The position numbers were made by a program, and so were the translations under genes. Below the pieces are notes generated by a model. It saw only the letters and a program-made list of their open reading frames with translations. It was not told the origin of the DNA and searched no databases. Below, piece by piece: positions 45,662 to 55,895 of a stretch of DNA of 64,000 nt (positions are counted from its first letter, which is position 1; each line of letters starts with the position of its first letter). The DNA comes from Arthrobacter hankyongi (GTDB lineage Bacteria > Actinomycetota > Actinomycetes > Actinomycetales > Micrococcaceae): NCBI RefSeq assembly GCF_022012395.1, contig NZ_JAKLTQ010000024.1:1-64000 (forward strand), in the 5' to 3' direction.

Positions 45662-48600
45662 CTAGAGCTCGGAGGCCGGAACCCCGACGCCGAGGATGAT
45701 CGGACCGGACTTGGCTGCCTCGGCCTGCGGCTTCCCTCCGCCGGACTCCTGGGCAGAAGCCTGGCCGGCGGCCCGGCCGGGCGCCTGGGCGGTGAAGGAG
45801 TGCGCGGCAGCTTCCTGCCCGGTTTCCGGGCCGTCACTGGCCTGCTCGACGGCGCTCTCGTTGGCAGCGCCCTGGGCGCGGCTGGCCGAACGATGCCGGC
45901 GGCCGCGGCGGCGGCCGGTGCGCAACGCTGCCTCGTCGTCGCCCTCGGCAGCACCGGTACCGGCATGCGGCTCCGCCACCACGGGGGCCGGGGCCACCCG
46001 GTTGAAGGCTTCGGTCAGGCTCTCCAGGGTCAGGGCCGGTTCCTCCACAACCGCCGCCGGCAAGTGCTCGGCCCGCGGCAGTGCCACCTTTTCGCCATTA
46101 ATGGTCAGGACCGGCGACCCGGGTTCGACGACGTGTTCCTGGCCGGCAGGTTCCGGAACCTGGGCGACGGCATGGTCCTCGGCCTCGTGGGCCGCATGGG
46201 CCGCTGCGGCGATGTTCGCCAGCGCGGCCCGGGCCTTGGCCTGGCGCTCGGCGTCGTCCTGGTGCGCCCCGGCGGCCGGCTGCTCCTGGACCTGCGGCTG
46301 GCTCTGGCCCCGGGTGCGCCGCTTCTCGCTGCGCGACGGCTTCTCCGGGCGGGCCTGCTGCTTTTCCACCCGTGCCTGCACGTGATGCTGGTGCTCGGCC
46401 ACCACGGCGGCCCGGCGGTGCTCCAGCGGCTCCTCATGCGTGATCACACCGCGGCCGGCGCAGTGCTCGCACTGCTCGCCGAAGACCTCCAGCAGGCCGG
46501 TGCCCATACGCTTGCGGGTCATCTGGACCAGGCCCAGCGAGGTTACCTCGGCCACCTGGTGCTTGGTCCGGTCCCGGCCCAGGCACTCGACCAGGCGGCG
46601 GAGCACCAGGTCGCGGTTGGACTCCAGCACCATGTCGATGAAGTCGATCACGATGATGCCGCCGATATCGCGCAGCCGCAGCTGGCGGACCACTTCCTCG
46701 GCAGCCTCAAGGTTGTTCTTGGTGACGGTCTCCTCGAGGTTTCCGCCGGAGCCGGTGAACTTTCCGGTGTTGACATCGACCACGGTCATGGCTTCGGTGC
46801 GGTCGATCACCAGCGAGCCGCCGGAAGGCAGGAAGACCTTGCGCTCGAGCGCCTTGTAGATCTGCTCGTCGATCCGGTTGGCCGCGAAGATATCCTCCTC
46901 GGCAGTCCATTTTTCCAGCCGGTCCACCAGGTCCGGGGCCACGTAGGTCACATAGGCCTCGATGGTGTCCCAGGCCTCGTCGCCGGAGACGATCAGCTTG
47001 GAGAAGTCCTCATTGAACACATCGCGCACGACCTTGATGGTCAGGTCCGGCTCGGCATAGAGCAGCTCCGGCGGCAGCGTCTTGCTGTCGGTGGCCCGGG
47101 CCTCGATCCCCTCCCACTGGGCGCGCAGGCGGTTGATGTCATTCATCAACTCTTCCTCGCTGGCGCCCTCGGCGGCGGTACGCACAATCACCCCGGCGCC
47201 GTCCGGCACATGCTCCTTGAGGATCTTCTTCAGCCGGTTCCGCTCCACGTCCGGCAGCTTCCGGGAAATACCCGTCATCGAACCGCCCGGGACGTAGACC
47301 AGGAAGCGGCCGGGCAGCGAGATCTGGCTCGTCAGCCGCGCGCCCTTATGGCCCACCGGGTCCTTGGTCACCTGGACCAGCACCGAGTCGCCGGACTTCA
47401 GGGCCAGTTCGATGCGCCGGGGCTGTCCGTCCAGGTGGGCGGCATCCCAATTGACCTCGCCGGCATACAGCACGGCGTTGCGGCCGCGGCCGATATCGAC
47501 GAAGGCGGCCTCCATGCTGGGCAGCACGTTCTGGACCTTGCCCAGGTAGACATTGCCGATCAGCGAATCCTGCTGGGTCTTGGAAACGAAATGCTCGGCC
47601 AGCACGCCGTCTTCGAGCACGCCGATCTGGATCCGTTCGTCACGCTGACGCACCACCATCTGGCGGTCCACCGATTCGCGGCGGGCCAGGAACTCGGCCT
47701 CGGTGATCACCTGCCGGCGGCGGCCGGACTCCCGGGATTCACGCCGGCGCTGCCGCTTGGCCTCCAGCCGGGTGGATCCCTTGACCGAGGCAACCCGGCC
47801 GGCCGGTGCGGTCTCGGTGGACTGGCGCGGCGCGCGGACCCGGGTGACGGTGTTGGGCGGATCGGTCTCCAGCCCGCCGGTCAATTCCAGGTCCTGGTCG
47901 CCACGGCGGCGCCGGCGGCGGCGGCGCGAGGTCACGCCGTCGGCAGCCTCGGCTTGGTCGACGGCGCCCCCTTCCGCGGGCTCCTCAGCCTCGGCGGCCT
48001 CGGTTTCGGCGGATTCACCGCGGCCGCGGCTCCGGCTGCGGCGGCTGCGCCGGCCGCGGCGGCTGCCGGACTGCTCGTCGTCGTCTTCGTTCTCGTCTTC
48101 GGGTTCCTCCTCCTCGGCGGCGCGGGTGGCGGCAATCACGGAAAGATCCGGGGCGTGGAAGAGCAGGGAAACCGGCGAGTCAGGCACCATGAACGGCGAG
48201 GGAACGGCGGTGTCCTGCCCGGCAGTGTCCTGGGCCGGGGGCGTTGCGGTGTCCTCCGGCTGGGCTGCCACCGGTTCCTGGGCGGCCGGTTCGGCCTCCG
48301 GAGTTGCGGCCGCTTCAGCCGCCGTGTCCGGAGCCGCGGGCTCGACGGCGGCTGACTCGACGGCCGCAGCTGGCTCCGCGCCGGCTGCCGGCACCTCGGC
48401 TGTCGGCTTCTGGGCTGCCGGCGCTGCCACGGCGGCATCGACCGGCTCGGCGGCGGGGCCGGCCTCCTCGACGGCGGCTTCGGGGACGGGCTTGGCCGCG
48501 GCCTTGCGGCGGCGGGGCGCCCGCGCCTTCGGAGCGGTTTCCTTGGCCTCCCCGGCTTCCGGCGCAGGTTCGGCCTGGGCAGGGGCGGTTTCGTCCGGCT

Positions 48601-48862
48601 GCCCGGCAGCTTCGGCCGCCGCGGGTGCTTCTTCGGCCGCCGGAGCGGCCGCCTTGCGCGTGCGGCGTGTCCTGGGCTTGGCCGCAGCGGCCTCTGCCGG
48701 CGGTGCGGCTTGCTCTACAACGTCGGTGCCCGGGATTGCGGTCTGGACGGGCCCGGCGCTTTCGGCCGGCTCGGCAGCCTTTTTGCGGCGCGTACGGACT
48801 GGCTTCGTGGCGGGAGCTTCCCCGTCTTCGGGTGCTGCCAGGTTCAACTGTTCATTATCCAT
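45662..48862 (-). CDS. rne: ribonuclease E/G
   Basis: A 1066-residue endoribonuclease with the catalytic core in the middle. An Ala/Glu/Pro-rich disordered N-terminal region of about 390 residues is followed by the S1 domain (IGNVYLGKVQNVLPSMEAAF), the RNase H/5'-sensor part, the DNase I-like domain with metal-binding VVDVNTGKFTGSGG and IVIDFIDM, and the zinc-link CEHCAGRG. A second disordered tail of about 230 residues follows. Long arms on both sides are typical of actinobacterial RNase E and recruit partner proteins. The start at 48862 is the frame's first ATG. Confidence 0.95.
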   Translation of the reverse strand: MDNEQLNLAAPEDGEAPATKPVRTRRKKAAEPAESAGPVQTAIPGTDVVEQAAPPAEAAAAKPRTRRTRKAAAPAAEEAPAAAEAAGQPDETAPAQAEPAPEAGEAKETAPKARAPRRRKAAAKPVPEAAVEEAGPAAEPVDAAVAAPAAQKPTAEVPAAGAEPAAAVESAAVEPAAPDTAAEAAATPEAEPAAQEPVAAQPEDTATPPAQDTAGQDTAVPSPFMVPDSPVSLLFHAPDLSVIAATRAAEEEEPEDENEDDDEQSGSRRGRRSRRSRSRGRGESAETEAAEAEEPAEGGAVDQAEAADGVTSRRRRRRRRGDQDLELTGGLETDPPNTVTRVRAPRQSTETAPAGRVASVKGSTRLEAKRQRRRESRESGRRRQVITEAEFLARRESVDRQMVVRQRDERIQIGVLEDGVLAEHFVSKTQQDSLIGNVYLGKVQNVLPSMEAAFVDIGRGRNAVLYAGEVNWDAAHLDGQPRRIELALKSGDSVLVQVTKDPVGHKGARLTSQISLPGRFLVYVPGGSMTGISRKLPDVERNRLKKILKEHVPDGAGVIVRTAAEGASEEELMNDINRLRAQWEGIEARATDSKTLPPELLYAEPDLTIKVVRDVFNEDFSKLIVSGDEAWDTIEAYVTYVAPDLVDRLEKWTAEEDIFAANRIDEQIYKALERKVFLPSGGSLVIDRTEAMTVVDVNTGKFTGSGGNLEETVTKNNLEAAEEVVRQLRLRDIGGIIVIDFIDMVLESNRDLVLRRLVECLGRDRTKHQVAEVTSLGLVQMTRKRMGTGLLEVFGEQCEHCAGRGVITHEEPLEHRRAAVVAEHQHHVQARVEKQQARPEKPSRSEKRRTRGQSQPQVQEQPAAGAHQDDAERQAKARAALANIAAAAHAAHEAEDHAVAQVPEPAGQEHVVEPGSPVLTINGEKVALPRAEHLPAAVVEEPALTLESLTEAFNRVAPAPVVAEPHAGTGAAEGDDEAALRTGRRRGRRHRSASRAQGAANESAVEQASDGPETGQEAAAHSFTAQAPGRAAGQASAQESGGGKPQAEAAKSGPIILGVGVPASEL

Positions 48863-49284
48863 TTATCACTGCGCTCCAGCCCTTGCAGCGCCTGCCACAT
48901 CCCGGCGCCCTCGGGGGCAAGTAGCCGGTTATCCTTCGGGCCCTGCGGCCACCCGTCACCGGAAGTCGTTTTGGTATCACCCGGGCTCGCACCATCAGTG
49001 GGGCGCGGCACACCCGGGAGACCAGCGGCTCTTCCCTACTACCGCATATATTCTCTTCATCGGTAGGTTGCCAAGCGGATTCTCCGTACGCCCATCCGGG
49101 TGATGGGCACCGTATCGAGAAGCATCGCCGACAACGCTGGAAGCCTGTCGCTGGACCGGCAATGGAATGTGGATCCACTACCAGCCAAGACCCATTCTCT
49201 CACAAGTGGCCGTTTTTGCTTATCCTTTGCAACTTTTTCGGGCGATAGAATCATGGCAATCAACCGACAATGAGCAGGAGACCG
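48863..49284. other. divergent promoter region of rne and the VKOR gene
   Basis: About 420 bases between rne (minus) and the VKOR-family gene (plus). No gene is supported; the minus-strand frame 48855-49178 has no family features. RNase E transcripts often carry a long 5' leader that the enzyme itself degrades, which would fit the size, but I see no specific structure to prove it. Confidence 0.4.
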
Positions 49285-49929
49285 GTGAACCACAACACTC
49301 AGACCCAGGAATCTGCCGCGGAGCCTGCCGAAGACCGCGGGGTTGAGGCCAAGCACCTTCGCCGGATCCCGTTCGCCTGGCTGCTGCTGGTGACCGGAGC
49401 GGTGGGCTGGGTGATGTCCTTCATCCTCGTGCTGGAACGGCTTGAGGTGTACAAGAACCCCGCCCACGTGACCAGCTGCGACATCAGCCCCTGGATATCC
49501 TGCGGCGCCGTCTTCCAGCACTGGCAGGCCTCCCTGTTCGGATTCCCGAACCCGATCATCGGCATCGTGGCATTCGCCGTGCCGATCACCACGGCGATGG
49601 CCATGTTTGCCGGGGCGCAGTTCCGCCGCTGGTACTGGATCGGGCTGCAGACCGGTGTGACCCTCGGGTTCATCTTCGTCGTCTGGCTGTGGAGCCAGGC
49701 CCTCTTCGACATCTATATCCTGTGCCTGTACTGCATGGGAGTCTGGGCCATGATGATCCCGATGTTCGTCCAGCTGACGGCCCGGAACCTGGCGCACGGA
49801 GTCATCCCGGCCCCCGCCGGCGTCGTCCGGTTCGTCTCCAACTGGTCCTGGACCATTACGGCGCTGCTCTGGGTCGCGACGGCGGCCAGCGTCTTCTTCC
49901 GCTTCCTCGGCGCCTTCATCGGAGCCTAG
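49285..49929 (+). CDS. vitamin K epoxide reductase (VKOR) family protein
   Basis: A membrane protein of about 214 residues with four to five helices. The loop cysteines lie in TSCDISPWISCGAVFQHW, and the quinone-site CxxC is CLYC in the fourth helix (ILCLYCMGVWAMM). Bacterial VKOR re-oxidises DsbA-like thiol oxidases for disulfide formation and passes electrons to menaquinone. The GTG at 49285 has AGGAG four bases upstream; the ATG at 49270 has no ribosome site. No DsbA gene is adjacent, so its partner must lie elsewhere. Confidence 0.92.
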   Translation: MNHNTQTQESAAEPAEDRGVEAKHLRRIPFAWLLLVTGAVGWVMSFILVLERLEVYKNPAHVTSCDISPWISCGAVFQHWQASLFGFPNPIIGIVAFAVPITTAMAMFAGAQFRRWYWIGLQTGVTLGFIFVVWLWSQALFDIYILCLYCMGVWAMMIPMFVQLTARNLAHGVIPAPAGVVRFVSNWSWTITALLWVATAASVFFRFLGAFIGA

Positions 49930-49951
49930 GAACCGGACGCCGTACGGTAAC

Positions 49952-49990
49952 GGCCGGGGCCGCATCCACTGGATGCGGCCCCGGCCCTTT
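49952..49990. terminator. bidirectional terminator between the VKOR gene and ndk
   Basis: GGCCGGGGCCGCATCCA and TGGATGCGGCCCCGGCC form a 17-base stem with a one-base loop, followed by CTTTT on the plus strand. It lies between two convergent genes, 23 bases after the VKOR stop and 27 bases before the ndk stop. Confidence 0.92.
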
Positions 49991-50016
49991 TCAGTCCTGC
50001 CGGCTGGTCCGCGGCT

Positions 50017-50433
50017 TTAGGCGAACCAAATGCCGATCTCACGCTCGGCGGATTCGGGCGAATCCGAGCCGTGCACCAGGTTCTGCTGCACCTTCAGTCC
50101 CCAGTCCCGGCCGAAGTCGCCGCGGATGGTGCCCGGGGCGGCGGTGGTGGGTTCCGTGGTGCCAGCCAGCGACCGGAAGCCCTCGATAACGCGCTGGCCC
50201 TCGAAGACCGCGGCTGCCACCGGCCCGCTGAGCATGAATTCCACGAGCGGCTCGTAGAACGGCTTGCCAACGTGCTCTTCGTAGTGGCGCTCCAGCAGCT
50301 CACGGGTGGCGTTGACCAGCTTCAGCTCCACCAGCTTGTAGCCCTTGGCCTCCACCCGCGAAAGAATCGTGCCGGTCAGGCCGCGTGCCACGCCGTCCGG
50401 CTTGATCAGGACAAGTGTGCGCTCATCGCTCAC
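50017..50433 (-). CDS. ndk: nucleoside diphosphate kinase
   Basis: A 138-residue enzyme balancing NTP pools. [16 protein letters not shown], the [20 protein letters not shown] segment, and the active-site histidine in [16 protein letters not shown] are diagnostic. It is downstream of folC and the DUF4233 gene in the same direction, the usual actinobacterial grouping. Confidence 0.98.
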   Translation of the reverse strand: MSDERTLVLIKPDGVARGLTGTILSRVEAKGYKLVELKLVNATRELLERHYEEHVGKPFYEPLVEFMLSGPVAAAVFEGQRVIEGFRSLAGTTEPTTAAPGTIRGDFGRDWGLKVQQNLVHGSDSPESAEREIGIWFA

Positions 50434-50506
50434 GTAGTTACTCCTCTGGGTTCGTCAGTTCTTGCAGAGTGGGGCGCTCCCACGGTGTCCGCTTCGCCCG
50501 TTTACT

Positions 50507-50944
50507 CTAATCGTTCTCGGGATTGTTGCGCTCCCATTCCGCCTGGGCGGCGTCGCGCTCCTTGTTCTCCCGGTCGATCCGCGCCCCGGTCACCACGCCG
50601 TACCACCAGGTGAGGGCGAACAGGGCACCGACCACAAACATCATCGGCACCGCGAAGCCGGTGGCGATAATCACCAACTGCAGCACCCAGCCGAGCTTGT
50701 AGCCCAGGGGCCGGCCCAGCAGCGCGCAGCAACCGATCAGCAACAGGGACAGGACGATGCCCGCCCCCAGCACCAGCGGCTGCGGGATAGTGTCCTTGAG
50801 CAGCCCAAATGCCACCAGCGTGCCGAAGAACACCACAAAGGCTTCCAGCGACAGGACGGTCGAGGCGAAGGTCACCTTGATGGACCGCCGCTTCTTGGGC
50901 ATGTCCGGGCGCCATTCGCGCTGGGCTTTGGTCAGTCGTGCCAT
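50507..50944 (-). CDS. DUF4233 membrane protein
   Basis: A 145-residue protein. A basic N-terminus (RLTKAQREWRPDMPKKRRSI) precedes four predicted helices, including VLSLEAFVVFFGTLVAFGLL and MMFVVGALFALTWWYGVV, and a charged C-terminus (RIDRENKERDAAQAEWERNN). A DUF4233 gene between folC and ndk is a conserved actinobacterial feature, and its role is unknown. It starts four bases before the folC stop codon, so the two are coupled. Confidence 0.88.
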   Translation of the reverse strand: MARLTKAQREWRPDMPKKRRSIKVTFASTVLSLEAFVVFFGTLVAFGLLKDTIPQPLVLGAGIVLSLLLIGCCALLGRPLGYKLGWVLQLVIIATGFAVPMMFVVGALFALTWWYGVVTGARIDRENKERDAAQAEWERNNPEND

Positions 50945-50947
50945 GGC

Positions 50948-52327
50948 CTACTTTCCAGTCGTTCCGGGCGTGCCCGGCGTTCCGAGCAGGATGCGGGCGT
51001 CCGCCACCAAGGTGATGGAGCCGGTGATCAGCACGCCGCCGGCCAGGTCATTGTTGGCCTCGGCCTGCTCCACCGCCCAGACCACCGCATCATCCAGCTT
51101 TGGTTCGATATGCACGGCGTCGGCGGGGAACCCGGCAGCCACCGCGTCCTCGGCCAGCCGTTCCGGATCAACCGCCCGCGGCGAGTTGGAGGCGGTGACA
51201 CAGATTTCCTGTACCAGGTCGCCGAACTGTGTGCGCAGTGCCTCGAGCACCGCCACCGAGTCCTTCTCCTGCAGGATGCCCACCACGGGGACAAGCTTGC
51301 TGAAGTTGAAGGCTTCCGTGACCGCTTGGGCGGTCACCCGCATACCGTCCGGGTTGTGGGCGGCATCGACGATGATCGTCGGTGCGGTGCGGAGCACCTC
51401 GATACGCCCGGGCGAGGTGACGGTGCGGAAGGCCTCGCGCAGGACCTCGACATCCAGCGGCTTCTCGCCGCCACCCAGGAACGCCTCCAGTGCAGCCACC
51501 GCCACGGCAGCGTTCTCGGCTTGGTGTGCGCCGAAGAGCGGCAGCAGCAGGTCCTCGTAGCGCCCCGCCAGCCCGGAGATCGTCAACTGCTGGCCGCCGA
51601 CGGCCAGCAGCCGGGACTCCGCCCCGAACTCCACGCCTTCGAAGCGGAAGGGCACGTGCACCTCCCGGGCCTTCTCCAGCAGCACCTGCGCGGCCTCCAC
51701 CGGCTGGGCGGCACTGACCAGGAAGCCACCGGGCTTGATAATCCCGGCCTTCTCGTAGGCGATCTCCTCCACCGATTCGCCGAGCAGGTCGGTGTGGTCC
51801 AACGAGATGGGCGTGATGACGGCGACCTGTCCATCGATCACATTCGTGGCATCGGTGATGCCACCGAGCCCCACCTCCACCACAGCCACTTCCACCGGCT
51901 CGTCCGCGAAGATGGCGATAGCCAGGATGGTCATGCACTCGAAGTAGGTCAGCCTTGGTTCGCTAACGGCATTCAGCTCCTGGTCGACGATCTCCAGGTA
52001 GGGACGGATTTCGTCCCAGTTCCGTACAAACGTCTCATCCGCGACCGGCTCGCCGTCGATGCTGATCCGTTCGGTCACCTTGGTCAGGTGCGGGCTGGTG
52101 TACCGCCCGGTACGCAGGCCGTGCGCGCGCAGGCCGGCGTCGATCATCCGGGCGGTGGAGGTCTTGCCGTTGGTTCCGGTGATGTGGATGCTGGCAAAGG
52201 CCTTGTTGGGCTCGCCAAGGATCTCCATGGCCCGGAGCATCGGTTCCATCCGGGGCTCGATCTTGTTTTCCGGTGCGCGGCTCAACAGCTCCGCGTAGAC
52301 GCTTTCGACGCCGAACTCATCGCTCAT
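50948..52327 (-). CDS. folC: bifunctional folylpolyglutamate synthase / dihydrofolate synthase
   Basis: A 459-residue Mur-ligase-fold enzyme. HITGTNGKTSTARMIDAGLR (P-loop), SPHLTKVTERISIDG, VVEVGLGGITDATNVID and the AHNPDGMRVTAQAVTEAF segment are present. It adds glutamate to dihydropteroate and to folates. It lies ten bases downstream of ileS and four bases from the DUF4233 gene, so they form one operon. Confidence 0.96.
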   Translation of the reverse strand: MSDEFGVESVYAELLSRAPENKIEPRMEPMLRAMEILGEPNKAFASIHITGTNGKTSTARMIDAGLRAHGLRTGRYTSPHLTKVTERISIDGEPVADETFVRNWDEIRPYLEIVDQELNAVSEPRLTYFECMTILAIAIFADEPVEVAVVEVGLGGITDATNVIDGQVAVITPISLDHTDLLGESVEEIAYEKAGIIKPGGFLVSAAQPVEAAQVLLEKAREVHVPFRFEGVEFGAESRLLAVGGQQLTISGLAGRYEDLLLPLFGAHQAENAAVAVAALEAFLGGGEKPLDVEVLREAFRTVTSPGRIEVLRTAPTIIVDAAHNPDGMRVTAQAVTEAFNFSKLVPVVGILQEKDSVAVLEALRTQFGDLVQEICVTASNSPRAVDPERLAEDAVAAGFPADAVHIEPKLDDAVVWAVEQAEANNDLAGGVLITGSITLVADARILLGTPGTPGTTGK

Positions 52328-52337
52328 GTGCTGCCCC

Positions 52338-55300
52338 TCACGCCTCTACTTTTTCGACGGTTACCTGCTGGCCGCCGTCGGCTGCCACCAGCACCAGGTC
52401 CACGGTCAGCGTCTCCCCGGAGACCAGCTCGCGGTAGGCGTTGACTGCGTCCAGCACGGACTGGCCGGCGCTGACGGTGGTGCGGATCCTGTCGCTGACC
52501 ACCAGGTCGGCGTCCTTGCGGGCCTGCTGGATGGCGCGGACCATGTCGCGCGCCACGCCTTCGGCCTCAAGGTCCGCAGTCACCTCGGTGTTCAGCACCA
52601 CGAAACCCCCACCGGGCAGCATGGCCACGGAGGCGGAGCCGCTCCCCTCGCTCGAGACGACGGTTTCCAGCGTGTACTCCTGCGGTTCGAGCGCCAGCCC
52701 GCCGGCGGTGACGTTGCCGGCTTCGTCCGCCGACCAGTCACCGGACTTGGCCGCCTTGATGGTCGCCTGCACGTTCTTGCCCAGCCGCGGACCGGCGGCG
52801 CGGGCATTGACCACCAGCCTCTGCTCGATGCCGAACTCCTCGGGCGAGGCAGTGCCGGCTTCGACCAGGCGGACGGACTTGATGTTCAGCTCATCCTTGA
52901 TGATCTCCTCGTAACCGCCGGCCAGCTCCCCGGCAAGGGGGGAGACGACGGTGAGTTCGGAGAGCGGCAGCCGCACGCGCAGGTTCGCAGCCTTGCGCAG
53001 GCTCGAGCCCACGGAGCAGACCCGGCGGGTGGCCTCCATGCGCTGAACCAGTTCCTCCATCACCGGGAAGGCTGCGGCGTCGGGCCAGTCGGTCAGATGC
53101 ACCGAACGTCCGCCGGTCAGGCCGCGCCAGATCTCCTCGGTGACCAGCGGGAGCAGCGACGCGGCGGTCCGGCAGACCGCCTCGAGGCAGGTGTACAGCA
53201 CGTCAAAGGCGTCGGCATCCTCGTCGAAGAAGCGCTGGCGGCTGCGGCGGACGTACCAGTTGGTGAGCGTGTCCAGGTATTCGCGCAGGGCGTCGCAGGC
53301 GCCGCTGACATCGTAGCTGTCCAGGCTGGCGGTCATGCTGCGGATGACATCGCCGGTGTTGGCCAGGATGTACTGGTCCAGCGAGTCCAGCGACGCAATC
53401 CGCGCCTCGTCGCCGAGCACGGAGGTGGCCTCGTAGCCGTCGCCGTTGTTGGCCGTGTTGGTGTACAGCTTGAAGAAGTGCCACACGTTCCACAACGGCA
53501 GCATCACCTGGCGGACACCGTCGCGGATGCCCTGTTCGGTGACAATCAGGTTGCCGCCGCGCAGGATGGGCGAGGACATCAGGAACCAGCGCATCGCATC
53601 GGAACCGTCCCGGTCCAGCACCTCGGAGACATCCGGGTAGTTCCGCAGGCTCTTGGACATCTTCTGCCCGTCCGAGCCGAGCACGATGCCGTGGCTGATC
53701 ACATTGCGGAACGCCGGCCGGTCGAACAGCGCGGTGGCCAGGATGTGCAGCGTGTAGAACCAGCCGCGGGTCTGGCCAATGTATTCGACGATGAAGTCGC
53801 CCGGGAAGTGGTGCTCGAACCAGTCCTGGTTCTCGTGCGGGTAATGCACCTGGGCATAGGGCATGGACCCGGAATCGAACCAGACATCGAGCACGTCCGG
53901 CACGCGGCGCATGGTCGACCGGCCGGTCGGATCGTCCGGATTGGGCCGGGTGAGGTCGTCGATGTAGGGCCGGTGCAGGTCCGGCTCGCCTGCCTCGTTG
54001 ACCGGCAGCCGGCCGAAGTCCGCCTCCAGCTCGGCCAGCGAACCGTAGACGTCCTGGCGCGGATAGTCCGGATTGTCCGATTCCCAGACCGGGATCGGGC
54101 TGCCCCAGTACCGGTTGCGGCTGATGGACCAGTCCCGGGCGTTCTCCAGCCATTTGCCGAACTGGCCGTCCTTGACGTTTTCCGGGATCCAGTTGATCTG
54201 CTGGTTCAGCTCGACCATCCGGTCCTTGATCTTGGTGACCTCCACGTACCACGAGGAGATCGCCCGGTAGATCAGCGGCGTGCGGCAGCGCCAGCAGTGC
54301 GGGTAGCTGTGCTCGTAGCTGGCCTGCCGGAGCAGGCGGCCCTCGGCCTTGAGCACGCGGGTGATCGGCTTATTGGCCTCGAAGACCTGCAGGCCGGGGA
54401 TCTCCGCCAGCGGACCTTCGGCAAAGGTGGAGAGGAACTTGGCCCCCTCATCCACCGAAACAATCACCGGGATGCCGTAGGCCTCGCAGATCCGCTGGTC
54501 GTCCTCGCCGAAAGCCGGCGCCTGATGCACCAGGCCGGTACCGTCCGTGGTGGTGACATAGTCCGCCACCAGGATCCGCCAGGCGTTCTGCGTCTGCCAC
54601 TTTTCGGTGTCTGCGTAGTAGTCCCAGAGCGGCTGGTAGTGCAGGCCTTCGAGCTGCTTGCCGGTGTAGGTGGCGGTGACCGCCGCGGCCGCGGCAGTGG
54701 CGTCGTCGTACCCCAGGTCCTTGGCATAGGTACCCAGCAGATCCTGCGCGAGCAGGAACTTCCCGCCCTGGGCTGCGGTCCCGTTCGGGCCCGCCGGGAC
54801 GACGGCGTAGGCGATCTCCGGCCCGACGGCGAGCGCCATGTTGGTCGGCAGGGTCCAGGGCGTAGTGGTCCAGGCCAAGGCATTGACGCCCGCCAGCTCC
54901 CGGCCGGTTTCGCTGTCCCCGGCCAGGATCGGGAAGGTGACCGTGACGGTCTGGTCCTGCCGGTTCTTGTAGACGTCGTCGTCCATGCGCAGCTCGTGGT
55001 TGGACAGCGGAGTCTCGTCCTTCCAGCAATAGGGCAGGACGCGGTAGCCGTTGTAGGTCAGGCCTTTGGCGTGCAGCTGCTTGAAGGCCCAGATCACCGA
55101 CTCCATGTACTCGACGTTGAGCGTCTTGTAGTCGTTCTCGAAGTCCACCCAGCGGGCCTGGCGGGTGACGTAGGCTTCCCATTCCTTGGTGTAGCGCAGC
55201 ACGGATTCACGGCTGGCGGCGTTGAACTTATCGATGCCCATGGCCTCGATCTGCTGCTTGTCCGTCATGCCCAGCTGTTTCATGGCTTCCAGCTCGGCGG

Positions 55301-55616
55301 GCAGGCCGTGGGTGTCCCAGCCGAAGCGGCGCTCGACGCGCTTGCCGCGCTGGGTCTGGTAGCGGCCCACAATGTCCTTGACATAGCCGGTGAGCAGGTG
55401 GCCGTAGTGCGGCAGCCCGTTGGCGAAGGGCGGGCCGTCATAGAAGACGAACTCGCTGGAGCCGTTCTCCCCGGGATCGCGCTGGTCGATGGAGGCCTGG
55501 AAGGTGCCGTCCTCGTCCCAGTACTTCAAGACCAGTTCCTCGATCTCGGGGAACTTCGGAGAGCTCTGGGCGGCGGCCTCACCGGCGGTGGTGGCCTTGG
55601 GGTAGATCTGTGGCAT
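52338..55616 (-). CDS. ileS: isoleucyl-tRNA synthetase (eukaryote-like type)
   Basis: A 1092-residue enzyme. The class I signature is HYGH in [20 protein letters not shown], and KMSKS is in [13 protein letters not shown]. An editing domain, anticodon-binding domain and long C-terminal part follow. The length, the HYGH form and lack of a zinc finger in the tail fit the eukaryote-like (type 2) group, many members of which tolerate mupirocin; this is inferred. The second Met at 55616 is chosen because AGGA lies eight bases upstream. The T-box leader precedes it. Confidence 0.97.
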   Translation of the reverse strand: MPQIYPKATTAGEAAAQSSPKFPEIEELVLKYWDEDGTFQASIDQRDPGENGSSEFVFYDGPPFANGLPHYGHLLTGYVKDIVGRYQTQRGKRVERRFGWDTHGLPAELEAMKQLGMTDKQQIEAMGIDKFNAASRESVLRYTKEWEAYVTRQARWVDFENDYKTLNVEYMESVIWAFKQLHAKGLTYNGYRVLPYCWKDETPLSNHELRMDDDVYKNRQDQTVTVTFPILAGDSETGRELAGVNALAWTTTPWTLPTNMALAVGPEIAYAVVPAGPNGTAAQGGKFLLAQDLLGTYAKDLGYDDATAAAAAVTATYTGKQLEGLHYQPLWDYYADTEKWQTQNAWRILVADYVTTTDGTGLVHQAPAFGEDDQRICEAYGIPVIVSVDEGAKFLSTFAEGPLAEIPGLQVFEANKPITRVLKAEGRLLRQASYEHSYPHCWRCRTPLIYRAISSWYVEVTKIKDRMVELNQQINWIPENVKDGQFGKWLENARDWSISRNRYWGSPIPVWESDNPDYPRQDVYGSLAELEADFGRLPVNEAGEPDLHRPYIDDLTRPNPDDPTGRSTMRRVPDVLDVWFDSGSMPYAQVHYPHENQDWFEHHFPGDFIVEYIGQTRGWFYTLHILATALFDRPAFRNVISHGIVLGSDGQKMSKSLRNYPDVSEVLDRDGSDAMRWFLMSSPILRGGNLIVTEQGIRDGVRQVMLPLWNVWHFFKLYTNTANNGDGYEATSVLGDEARIASLDSLDQYILANTGDVIRSMTASLDSYDVSGACDALREYLDTLTNWYVRRSRQRFFDEDADAFDVLYTCLEAVCRTAASLLPLVTEEIWRGLTGGRSVHLTDWPDAAAFPVMEELVQRMEATRRVCSVGSSLRKAANLRVRLPLSELTVVSPLAGELAGGYEEIIKDELNIKSVRLVEAGTASPEEFGIEQRLVVNARAAGPRLGKNVQATIKAAKSGDWSADEAGNVTAGGLALEPQEYTLETVVSSEGSGSASVAMLPGGGFVVLNTEVTADLEAEGVARDMVRAIQQARKDADLVVSDRIRTTVSAGQSVLDAVNAYRELVSGETLTVDLVLVAADGGQQVTVEKVEA

Positions 55617-55689
55617 GTGCGTCATCCTGGAAAGACAAGCTGCTGGGCAAGGGCGGGTACTTCCTGCGAGGACGTGCCCTGCGCCGGCT

Positions 55690-55880
55690 GCCTGCAGCTC
55701 ATCGCTGCGGCCGGCCGGTGCGGAACCCGCGGTACCACCTCACTTGCCGCCCGCCGTCGTCCCCGTTGCCGGGGGCTGCCAGGGACAGCCACTCATTCGC
55801 TGCTGTAACGGGCATACCCGTCCGGTTCTACTGAGCTTGCGCCGTTCTTCCGGAAGCTCCCCGGTGATAGCCGGATCTGT
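55690..55880 (-). ncRNA. T-box riboswitch leader of ileS (translational, isoleucine)
   Basis: On the minus strand the conserved T-box AGGTGGTACCGCGG lies at 55730-55744 as part of AGTGAGGTGGTACCGCGGG. About 120 bases upstream a stem contains the candidate ATC specifier in CTATCACCGGGGAGCTTCC (55859-55868 region), as in known ultrashort actinobacterial T-boxes. It senses uncharged tRNA-Ile. No terminator stem follows the T-box; the downstream sequence can pair around the ileS ribosome site, so control is probably translational. Confidence 0.85.
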
Positions 55881-55895
55881 GCTTATCCATCCAGT

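Noticed and set aside
45608-48355. 915-residue plus-strand open frame
   Set aside because: It lies entirely antisense to rne. Long antisense frames are expected in very GC-rich coding DNA; the translation is low complexity and has no domain.
52326-55808. 1160-residue plus-strand open frame
   Set aside because: Antisense to ileS; its sequence is Gly/Leu/Val/Arg-rich shadow with no motif. Codon bias supports the ileS strand.
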